Below are positions 23,754 to 31,800 of a stretch of DNA of 64,000 nt, one piece after another (within the stretch, counting starts at the first letter, position 1; each line of letters starts with the position of its first letter). A program made the position numbers and the translations under genes. The notes beneath the pieces are model-generated. The model had not been told where the DNA came from. It saw nothing but the letters and a program-made list of their open reading frames with translations, and ran no database searches. Location of the stretch: assembly GCA_045114235.1 (NCBI GenBank), contig JBGUKB010000038.1, forward strand, positions 1 through 64,000, given 5' to 3'. The DNA comes from UBA1732 sp045114235. GTDB taxonomy: Bacteria; Verrucomicrobiota; Lentisphaeria; Victivallales; UBA1829.

Positions 23754-24081
23754 CTTTCGGGTGGCGCTTGAACAGCCCCCAGAGGTCGTCGCCGATGAAG
23801 AACGTGCCGAGCGTGTCGAATCCGCCCGTGAACCGGCTGAGAAGGACCGCCGCGACCTCGTTGAAATCGCGGGACGGGAGCCTGGAGAACACGAACTTCG
23901 CGGCTGAGTCGTCCTCTTCTGCGGGGCATTCGTTGAACACGAAGAGGATCTGGCGGCCGATGGGGCAGACCCCGGTGAAACGAACCGGTTTCAGGCGGTG
24001 CGCCGCCTTTTCTAGCGCCTTGCCCGCGGCTTCCTCGTCGAACAGGATGTCGTCTTCGCTGAGCGGTACGATCTTGATCAT
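23746..24081 (-). CDS. hypothetical protein in the UDP-sugar pyrophosphorylase/yraN unit
   Basis: 111 residues, starting MIKIVPLSEDDI; the ATG overlaps the previous stop (ATGA). Mixed alpha/beta character, acidic patch ECPAEEDDS, no signal peptide or membrane segment. I do not recognise the family. The tight overlaps with both neighbours show it is translated, and codon use matches them. It may be specific to this lineage. Confidence 0.6.
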   Translation of the reverse strand: MIKIVPLSEDDILFDEEAAGKALEKAAHRLKPVRFTGVCPIGRQILFVFNECPAEEDDSAAKFVFSRLPSRDFNEVAAVLLSRFTGGFDTLGTFFIGDDLWGLFKRHPKDA

Positions 24082-25505
24082 TTTCCGAACGCCCTCGTCT
24101 GGCCGGGTTGAATGGGTTCCGTCACGGGATTCGCGCGGAAATATTCCACCGCGTCGGCGTCGTCGACAACGCAGCGGGGCGAGATCTCGACGAGCGCGGC
24201 GGGCGCGCCGTCCGCGTTGCGCGGGACCTGGATCCCGGCAAGGGTGAGGCGGCGCGCGTCGCGTTCCACGAGCATGGCGCGGCAGGATTCGGCGGAGTCG
24301 ACGCCGGTGGCGTTCTTGGTCGGGCCGAACATCTCCTTGCGGGAGCCCTCCACCACGATGGCGCGTTCGGCCATCGGGAGCGCGTCGAAGATGAACGATT
24401 CGAGTTTGACCGCGTTCGTGGCATCCGGTTTCACGACCGTGCCGTCCGCGGCGAGGTACGGGACCTTCTTGTCCGCGCGGTGCCACGGCAGCTTCAGCGT
24501 GCCGTCCTGCGTGAGCGATTCGACGAACGAGCGGCTGATGATGTGGATGGCGGGGCTGCCGGAGAGGAACGCCAGCGTGCCGTCCGGGTTGAGGCGTTCG
24601 GCGAGCTCCAGCGGCATGTCGCTATATTCGATCACGTGCAGGCGGCCGCCGGAGAGGCAGAAATTGCCAAGCTTTTCGGTCGGGCAGGTCTTCGGCAGCA
24701 TGCGGCTGCTGATCTGCGAGCCTTCGAGGATGTGCAGGCCGATGAACAGCGGATCGGCGATCGGGACCAGCGGATTGTCCACCTGGAAATACGAGAGGTA
24801 CTCCACGCCGTCGGCGGCCATGCGGTCGAGGCAGCCGGACGCCCGGAGCGCCAGCAGCGTGCCGCCGTGCCCGTTCGGGGAGAGCGCGAGGGAATCCTTC
24901 GCGCCGATGATGAGCTTGCCGTCAAGCCCGATGGCGGGCATGGTGCCCTGCACGAAGAAGCGGACCTGGCCGTCGGCGAGCCCGAAGAACTTGTTTTTCT
25001 CGAAGAATTCCTTCGTCGGGGCGGCGTTCAGCTCGCTGCACATGATGTACCAGGTGAGCGGCGCGCCGTATTTTTCCGAGATGCGGCCGATGGATTCGGC
25101 GAAATACTGGAAGAGCGTCTTGTGCAGGACGGGCGTGATCGGGTAGGTGCCCTTCGGACCGTCGAATCCGAGGCGCGTGCCCTGTCCGCCCGCGACCGTG
25201 AGCGCCGCCACTTTGCCCGCGCGGAGGACTTCTACGCCCTTCGCGATCGCCTCGGCGTACAGCTTTTCCTGTTCGGCGGTCTTCGCCGGGAACGGGAAGA
25301 ACGGGGCGGGCGCGAGGTCGGCGGGGATAGCGGTCTCCGGGCGCTTGAGGACGTATCCGGCGATGAGGCCGGGGAGCGCTTCCCAGTCGATCACGCTGAA
25401 CTGGGCTTCGAGTTTGGCCTGCGCCGCTGCGTCGGCGGCGTCGTAGTGCGCGAGCAGATGCGCCTGTCCGGCGGCTTCGATACGTTTCCTGAGTGCTTCC
25501 TGCAT
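24078..25505 (-). CDS. UDP-N-acetylhexosamine/UDP-glucose pyrophosphorylase family (UDPGP)
   Basis: 475 residues from the ATG at 25505, which has an excellent AGGAGG site; upstream in-frame codons lie in the promoter. LTVAGGQGTRLGFDGPKGTY is the uridine-binding signature of the eukaryotic-type UAP/UGP family, and NGHGGTLLAL and YFQVDNPLV are also typical. It makes a UDP-sugar (UDP-GlcNAc, UDP-GalNAc or UDP-Glc) from sugar 1-phosphate and UTP for peptidoglycan, LPS or exopolysaccharide. Substrate between GlcNAc-1-P and Glc-1-P cannot be settled by eye; the length and motif favour the UAP branch. Confidence 0.85.
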   Translation of the reverse strand: MQEALRKRIEAAGQAHLLAHYDAADAAAQAKLEAQFSVIDWEALPGLIAGYVLKRPETAIPADLAPAPFFPFPAKTAEQEKLYAEAIAKGVEVLRAGKVAALTVAGGQGTRLGFDGPKGTYPITPVLHKTLFQYFAESIGRISEKYGAPLTWYIMCSELNAAPTKEFFEKNKFFGLADGQVRFFVQGTMPAIGLDGKLIIGAKDSLALSPNGHGGTLLALRASGCLDRMAADGVEYLSYFQVDNPLVPIADPLFIGLHILEGSQISSRMLPKTCPTEKLGNFCLSGGRLHVIEYSDMPLELAERLNPDGTLAFLSGSPAIHIISRSFVESLTQDGTLKLPWHRADKKVPYLAADGTVVKPDATNAVKLESFIFDALPMAERAIVVEGSRKEMFGPTKNATGVDSAESCRAMLVERDARRLTLAGIQVPRNADGAPAALVEISPRCVVDDADAVEYFRANPVTEPIQPGQTRAFGK

Positions 25506-25551
25506 GGTTTTCCTCCTGAAAAATAAGTTTGTCTTGTTGCCGTTCGGGATT

Positions 25552-25580
25552 AATATACATCCTGAATCCGCAACAATCAA
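25552..25580 (-). promoter_or_regulatory. promoter of the UDP-sugar pyrophosphorylase unit
   Basis: Leftward TTGATT (complement of 25575-25580), 17-bp spacer, TATATT (complement of 25552-25557). The -35 box is inside the dispersed repeat copy at 25564-25603. Confidence 0.7.
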
Positions 25581-25603
25581 ACGCATGCACGCATTTTTGC
25601 GGG
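25564..25603. repeat. dispersed 40-bp repeat, copy 1
   Basis: Matches 54627-54666 in the same orientation at 36 of 40 positions; the first 21 bases are identical. CCGCAA near one end and TTGCGG near the other are inverted, and the centre GCATGC is palindromic. Confidence 0.75.
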
Positions 25604-25652
25604 GGACGGGATGGATCCGATCCCTGTTTGGGGTCAGGCTCCGGGCTGATCT

Positions 25653-28346
25653 TTATTTTTTCTTCACCATGCTCTTGAAGGCTTCGCCGAAGATCAGGTA
25701 ACTGCAGTTGCCCGCGATCGTGCCTTCGTTCTGACCCCACAGGAACGGCCAGTCGTCGAAGTTCTCGAAATGGTCGGGGCGGCGGAACAGCAGGCCGGGC
25801 GCCACGTTGCCGGGGATGAACGAGAAGTCGGCGCGGTTGTTGCCGTAGAAGACTTCCTTGGGACGCGCCGCGCCGACGGCGGCAACCAGCGAATAATTGT
25901 GGTACGGATGGCAGCCGAACATGAACGCGGCGGCCTTGTAGGCGTAACTCTTGTCAATGAGCTCGGGGAAGTAGAGGTTGGCGAGGCATGCCGTGGCGCC
26001 GAAGCTGACCACGGAGCCGCTGCCCGCCCAGTTGCCCTCGCCGATGGGCACGCCGTACGGATTGAGCGTGTCGAAACGGTCCATGTAAAGCTTGTACTGC
26101 TGCACATAGGGCGCGAGTTTCCGCTTGTATTCGTCATCCATGAACGGCACGGCGTCGAGCGCGGTCCGGATGGTCCCGTTCACGTTGCGGTCCAGTGCTT
26201 GCCAGATCTGCTGTTCGAACTGCGCCAGATAGGATTTGTCGCCGGTCGTTCGGTACAGCTGCAGGGCGAGCCCCATGTTGTTGCCGCCGAAACCGCCGCC
26301 CATCCCGCCGCGGCGGCGGTTGTCCGGATTGCCGGAATCGCCCGCGAAGCGTTGTGCCTGCTTCATGCAGCGTTCGGCAAGTTCGTCGTTGTAGCCCTTC
26401 AGCACGCGGGCTGCGGCTGCGAACATGGCGGCAGCGTTGGGGTTGGGGCCGGTATTGCCGCCTGCGAACGCCCACATGTCGTCGGGGGTGCCGCTTCGCT
26501 TGCCGTCCTCCGACTTCACGTATTTTGGCAGGCTGGGGTCGTAGTGCAGGCCGTCCGTGATGGCGGCGGCGTCGCCCAGATGATGGTAGTTGTCGAGGAC
26601 CGAGTTGGAGAGGGTCCTGGACATCTGTCCGAGCTGTTCTGCCTGGGCGACCAGGTTCAGCACGCCGTGCTCGATGTACTGCAGCAGATCGGGCTTGCCG
26701 TCCGGGCGGTGCAGGTCCACGTAGCGCTGCTCCTCGCTCACGAACGTCTCGTCGCGCTCGTTGTGGAAGAGTTCCCATGCCTCCACCAGGCTTTGGACCA
26801 CGCCGATGTTCGCGCCGGTCTCGATGTCGAAGTCGCCCGCGTCGAAGTAGCCGCCCACGTTCAGGCCGGGGATCAGCTCGTAGGGCTCGTAGTGGGTGCC
26901 GTCCGGCTTCACGGCGGTGACCCGGCCCTGCGAGTGCATGTCGAAGTGATCGCTCGGCGGCGCCTGCAGATAGCCCTCCTTGAAGGGTTCGCCGTGCCAG
27001 ATCCGGTACGCCTCGTTGACCGTCATGTGGTTCATGTGAATGGGGATCCACACGTCGCTGGTGGCGTCCGTCATCCAGTCGTAGACCGAATCGTCGATGA
27101 TGAAGTTTCCGGTCCTGTGGTCGCCGTATTTGATGAAGTAGATGCCGGGCTCCTTCACCTTGCTGAAGTCGAACTTCAGGTAGTTGTACTTGTAGTAGCT
27201 GCCCCACGAGGAGGTCTTGCCCTGGTATGCCAGCTTCTCGTTGCCCTCGCCGTCGATCCTGAAGACCGCGGCGTTCGCCCACGGCTTGTCGTTCTTGTCG
27301 AGCTCGATCACGGCGATCTTGGGCTGCGAAGGGACGTATCCCACCTGGGAGAACCCGATGTTCGGCTCGCGGATCCAGCCGGGGACGGCGTGCGGCTCGA
27401 CGGTCCAGGTTATCACCTTGCCGGTCTTTTTGGCGGGCAGCACGCTGCGCAGCACGAACCATCCGTTCTGCGCAAGGATGCGGCCGTCGTACAGCTCCAG
27501 TGTGGAATCCGCCGACGAGATCTTGATCATGCGTTCGGGGGCGTCGGGCGCGATCACGATGGAATGCCCCTTCTCAAGAGGCTCCGGGTCCACGAACTCG
27601 CCGGTGCCGCGGTCGTCGTACGTGCGGAACCCCTTGAACTGCCGGGGCTTCTCCTCGTTCGGCACGGACTTGGTCAGGCTGACCGCGTAACGCGGGAACC
27701 TTTTGGGCCTGCCGTCCATGATGTATGCCTTGCCCCAGTACTGCGAGGGCAGGAACTCCAAGTTGAATCCGGCCTTGCCCTCCAGGAATTCGGGCAGCGG
27801 CTCGTCCAGATAGACCGCGATCTCCACGGTTTTCCCCTTGCCGGTGACGATCACGCGCGAATTGAAGTTGTAGTCGGGATAGCGCATCCCGACCTCGATG
27901 GCGTTGTTCTCCGGGTAGACCCGGCGCAGCGGCGACTGCGGGACCAGGTCCCACTGTTCGGGGGTCTTGGACAGCCTGACCGCGCCGCCCTGAACGGTCC
28001 GCACGCCATGATGGATGATCTCGATGCCGGAGTTCTTTTCGTCGTTGAAGCCGCCTGAGAACGTGTTGCTGAATACAAGAACGTTGACGCCTGGGCGCTC
28101 GAAATACTGCATGTCGTTCAGGAGCAGCTTTTCCGGGTCGAGTTTCTGCGCGGGCGGCGGTATCTGCCCCTGTCCCTGCCGGATCTGTCCCTGCCGGTTC
28201 TGAGGCTGCCGGGTCTGTCCCTGACGGGTCTGGGGCTGTTGTTGCGTTTGAGCTTGTCTGGGCTGCTGGGCTTGAGCGTGGACAAAGACGGCGGGCAGCG
28301 CAAGCAGCGCGGCCGCGATGAGGGAGGAGCAGGAGCGGAAGTTCAT
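25653..28346 (-). CDS. secreted glycoside hydrolase family 9 (endoglucanase-type) protein
   Basis: 897 residues from the ATG at 28346 (AAGGA upstream). Signal peptide 1-24 (SLIAAALLALPAVFVHA). Residues 25-70 are a Gln/Arg low-complexity linker built on QTRQGQ-like units. A roughly 300-residue region of no recognised family follows, then a cellulase N-terminal Ig-like domain (IGFSQVGYVPSQPKIAV), then the GH9 (alpha/alpha)6 domain with GGYFDAGDFD (catalytic Asp pair), HPYHNYS and PFLWGQNEGT near the C-terminus. A Gly-rich insertion, RRRGGMGGGFGGNN, interrupts the catalytic domain. GH9 enzymes cleave beta-1,4-glucans; the lengthy first domain is uncommon. Confidence 0.88.
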   Translation of the reverse strand: MNFRSCSSLIAAALLALPAVFVHAQAQQPRQAQTQQQPQTRQGQTRQPQNRQGQIRQGQGQIPPPAQKLDPEKLLLNDMQYFERPGVNVLVFSNTFSGGFNDEKNSGIEIIHHGVRTVQGGAVRLSKTPEQWDLVPQSPLRRVYPENNAIEVGMRYPDYNFNSRVIVTGKGKTVEIAVYLDEPLPEFLEGKAGFNLEFLPSQYWGKAYIMDGRPKRFPRYAVSLTKSVPNEEKPRQFKGFRTYDDRGTGEFVDPEPLEKGHSIVIAPDAPERMIKISSADSTLELYDGRILAQNGWFVLRSVLPAKKTGKVITWTVEPHAVPGWIREPNIGFSQVGYVPSQPKIAVIELDKNDKPWANAAVFRIDGEGNEKLAYQGKTSSWGSYYKYNYLKFDFSKVKEPGIYFIKYGDHRTGNFIIDDSVYDWMTDATSDVWIPIHMNHMTVNEAYRIWHGEPFKEGYLQAPPSDHFDMHSQGRVTAVKPDGTHYEPYELIPGLNVGGYFDAGDFDIETGANIGVVQSLVEAWELFHNERDETFVSEEQRYVDLHRPDGKPDLLQYIEHGVLNLVAQAEQLGQMSRTLSNSVLDNYHHLGDAAAITDGLHYDPSLPKYVKSEDGKRSGTPDDMWAFAGGNTGPNPNAAAMFAAAARVLKGYNDELAERCMKQAQRFAGDSGNPDNRRRGGMGGGFGGNNMGLALQLYRTTGDKSYLAQFEQQIWQALDRNVNGTIRTALDAVPFMDDEYKRKLAPYVQQYKLYMDRFDTLNPYGVPIGEGNWAGSGSVVSFGATACLANLYFPELIDKSYAYKAAAFMFGCHPYHNYSLVAAVGAARPKEVFYGNNRADFSFIPGNVAPGLLFRRPDHFENFDDWPFLWGQNEGTIAGNCSYLIFGEAFKSMVKKK

Positions 28347-28423
28347 GCTGATGATCCTTATTCGGCGGAGGGGGACCGCCATTGTTTTGAAGTTGTTGGA
28401 AACGAAGGAATCCCTGTCACTGC

Positions 28424-28453
28424 ATAATATATCCATGACTGGTTTAAATGCAA
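28424..28453 (-). promoter_or_regulatory. promoter of the GH9 gene
   Basis: Leftward TTGCAT (complement of 28448-28453), 18-bp spacer, TATTAT (complement of 28424-28429), the same hexamers and spacing as the nrd promoter. Confidence 0.65.
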
Positions 28454-28541
28454 ATAAAAATCTCGAAGAAACGGGTTTTCCAGAGGATTTCTCCGTGCAT
28501 GGACGCCCCGGCTGCGGCATGGGCGGGCGCCGGGGGAGATT

Positions 28542-28793
28542 TCATTCCGCCAGCTTGTGCCGCCATTTCGCCTTGAACGCGTCGCTCAGGTCCTGGTATT
28601 GGAAGATGTTCTTCCAGTTCACTCGGTCGGCGAACTTCTCGATAAACGGTTCGCTGAGCGTCTGGTACCGGGAGACGAGGTCCCAGTCCATCGCGTCTTT
28701 GTGGTATTCGATGTATTCCTCGCAGTGAATGTGGTATTTCGAGTCGATGTACCAGAAATCGGTCGGTTCGACTGACGCATCGTTTTCGTTCAT
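28542..28793 (-). CDS. small protein with WxxLSxxQxLSE-type repeats
   Basis: 83 residues, AAAGGA site before the ATG. No signal peptide. The core reads DWDLVSRYQTLSEPFIEKF, then DRVNWKNIFQYQDLSDAF, that is, two copies of an approximately 20-residue helical repeat (W..(L/I)..YQ.LS..F...F). Similar repeats occur in proteins of bacteria, phages and large DNA viruses without an assigned function. It sits between the AIDA-repeat gene and the GH9 gene, same strand, about 90 bases after the AIDA stop. Function not known. Confidence 0.65.
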   Translation of the reverse strand: MNENDASVEPTDFWYIDSKYHIHCEEYIEYHKDAMDWDLVSRYQTLSEPFIEKFADRVNWKNIFQYQDLSDAFKAKWRHKLAE

Positions 28794-28883
28794 TTCCGTT
28801 TTCCTTTCGCTGTCTTTTGAAAAACTCCGGGGTACACGGCAGACCGTGCCGATCTGGAGCCCGGTTTGCGCCCGGGCGCGATG

Positions 28884-31800
28884 TCAAGCGATTACGGTCC
28901 AGCTCATGTCGACGCCACGTCCGAGTTCGGTCCACTTGTTCATGTCGCCGCCGGAGTAATAGCCGAGCATGCCGGTCGAATACTGGCGCACCAGCAGGTC
29001 GTCCTGTTTGTCTCCGTCGTAATCGCCCGCGCCGACCACGAACCAGTCCTTCGCGTCGAGCTGGCCCAGCTGCGACCAGCTGGCGGAATTCCCGTCGTCC
29101 CACTTGGCCACGATGCCCGTCTCCTTGTGGAACGCCACGATGTCGTCCCTGCCGTCGCCTGCGAAATCGCCGATGGCGCGGACTTCCCAGCCGCTGTCGG
29201 ACGATGCAAGCTCGGAAACGGCGCTGTCGATGCCGACCGCGTAGTATTTCGCACCGCCCAGATAGCTCATTACGACGGCGTCCCTGCCGGACCCGGCGAA
29301 GTCGCCGCAGCCGACGAGCGTCCAGTTCGCGTCGTAGCCCGCGCCGAGGGAAACCCAGCTGTCGGTGCCGTCGGTCCAGACGCCGAGCGCGCCGATCTCG
29401 GCACAATGCCACACGATGGAGTTCTTTCCCTCGTTTCCGGTCAGGTTGCCGACCTTGTTCTTCCAGACATAGCCCTCGTAATTGGTGAGATAGCTGATGT
29501 TCACCCAGTTTGCGTCGAGGTCTTCGGCGTCGGTGTAATAGCCGATGAACGCGCCCTTGATGCCGCTGACTTCCACATTGCCGACGAGGACGGAGTCCGC
29601 CTTGCCGTTGGCGTTCATGTCGTATGCGCCGAGGACTTCCCATGTGTCGACCGGATGCGTGGCGTTCGTGCTCTGCCACGTGCTCGTGCCGTTCATCCAG
29701 AACCCGATCTGGCCGAAGCCGCCGGTGTACTGGAACATCACGTCGGAAACGCCGTTCGCGTCGATGTCGCTCTTCACGTCGCCGACGACGGCCGCCTGCG
29801 AAACAAGGAACGCTTCGCCGTCCGTGGCCGCGGAAGCGTTGCCGACGTTGTCGACAGCCTGCACGCTCCACTGCCAGGTCGCGAAATCAACGTTTTCCAG
29901 TTCGAGGCTGTTGTCCTTTGTTGTGACCGTGAACGCCTGTCCGCCGTGCGCGTAGCGGACCGTGTATTCCCTGACGCCGGCGAGGTTGTCCATCGAGGCG
30001 TCCCATGAGAGGGAAACGTTCCGCCCGGAGACGGTGGCTTTCAGCCCGGCCGGAGTCGTCGGCGCGATCTTGTCGATGTTTCTCACCGTGTAGCTGGCGA
30101 TGGGCGATGCGACGTTGTATCCGTTCAGGCCGCGGAAATACACTCTTCCGTTTTCCTGAAGCACGATCCCCCCGGTATAATCCATCCAGGTCGCCGCGTC
30201 GAAGCTGTACTGTTTCGTCACGGTATAGCTGTCGAAGGTCCCCGTGACCGTGACGTCCTTGTTGGTGAGGGCGGTGATGTCCGCGGCCGTAATGGGTTGT
30301 CCGGGGCCGTTTCCGGTGCAGTCGTCGCCGATATGGAGCATCATCGTGGCGGTTCCGGTCATGGCGGATTTGTCGATGACGACGTCAAGCGAGAGCCTGT
30401 ACTCGACGCCGTCGACCATGAGGTTCTGTCCGTCCGTGATCGTGCCGAGGATCTTGTTTTCGGTGTTTTTGACCGTGAGCGTCGGGAAATCGGAATTTTT
30501 CCGCGCGACGGCGATCAGATATGTGCCGCGCGACTGGTCGGGTTCGACCGTGATCGTGAAATCCGGGGTGTAGTTTGCTTCCGAAGGTTCGCTGCGGATG
30601 CGCTGGTAGTCGTCCAGCAGGGCCTCCGCGTCGCCGGAAGGATTGATCCTGGAGATGTCGAAATCGATCGTGCAGCCGTTGTCGTCGATGAAAAGATACG
30701 TTTTTTCGCCGTCGAGCGTCGAGGGGCAGATCCTGATCTTTCCGGTCAGGACGGAGCCGGACGACATGTAGAGGACCCCGCCGGACTGGATGTCGACGTT
30801 CTTCATGACGGCGCCGCTGAAGATGGTCATACTGCCGCCGGATGTGATCGTGTTGTCGACCGCCGTGCCGCCGGAGAAGAGGAAGGCGAAGCCTCCGTTG
30901 TTCGCCGTGGTGGCGGACGCCGTGCCGCCGCTGTAGACGCAGAGGCCGCCGTCCGGGTCGCAGTCCTTGAGCGTCGTGGAAACCGCGAGCCCGCCGCCGC
31001 TGAGGACCAGTTTCCCCGTCCCCTCGACGGCCGTGTCCAGCATAGTCGTGCCGGTGTGGACCATGGCGGTATGGTCGTTCAGGAGCGTACCGCTGACCGT
31101 GTGTTCCAGGAAGGTGACGTCCGCGCCCTCTTCGATGGTCACGGTGCCGCCGTTTTCCAGGAGATCTGAGACTTTCGCGCCGGAGTAGATCGTGAGGCAG
31201 GCCCCGGACTGCACCTCGATGTCTTTCGCGGAACCGCCCGAACGGATCTGGCATCCCGCGCCGTTGACAAGGCCGATGCCGGCGGCGACGCCGCCTTCGT
31301 AAACATAGACCATTCCGCCGGAATTCACGTTCGTGGCGGAGGCTTTGCCGCCGCTGAAGACGTAGAGGCCTTTCGTGGCGGCGCAGCTGTTGACTGTCGC
31401 CGACGTTACGACGCCGCCGTCGGACACGTGCAGCGCCCCTTCATCCGAGATCACGGGGCTCGCCATGGTCGTGCCGGAATGGATCGAGATTTCTTCGTTT
31501 TTGATGATCCGTCCGCTGATGACCTGATCGGCGAAGGTCACGCTCGCGCCTGCCTCGACCGTGATCGATCCTCCGGCTTCAAGGACGTTCGTGACGATCG
31601 CGCCGGAGCAGATCGTAAGGTAGGAGCCGGACTTAACGTTGATGCCGTCCGCCGACCCCCCGGCGCGGACCTGGCAGGCACCGCCCGCGGCGAGTTCGAT
31701 TCCGGACGCGTATCCGCCTTCGTACATGTAGATTTCGCCACCGGAATTCACGACTGTCTCCAGGGCGGCCCCGCCGCTGAAAACGAAAAGCCCTTTGGTG

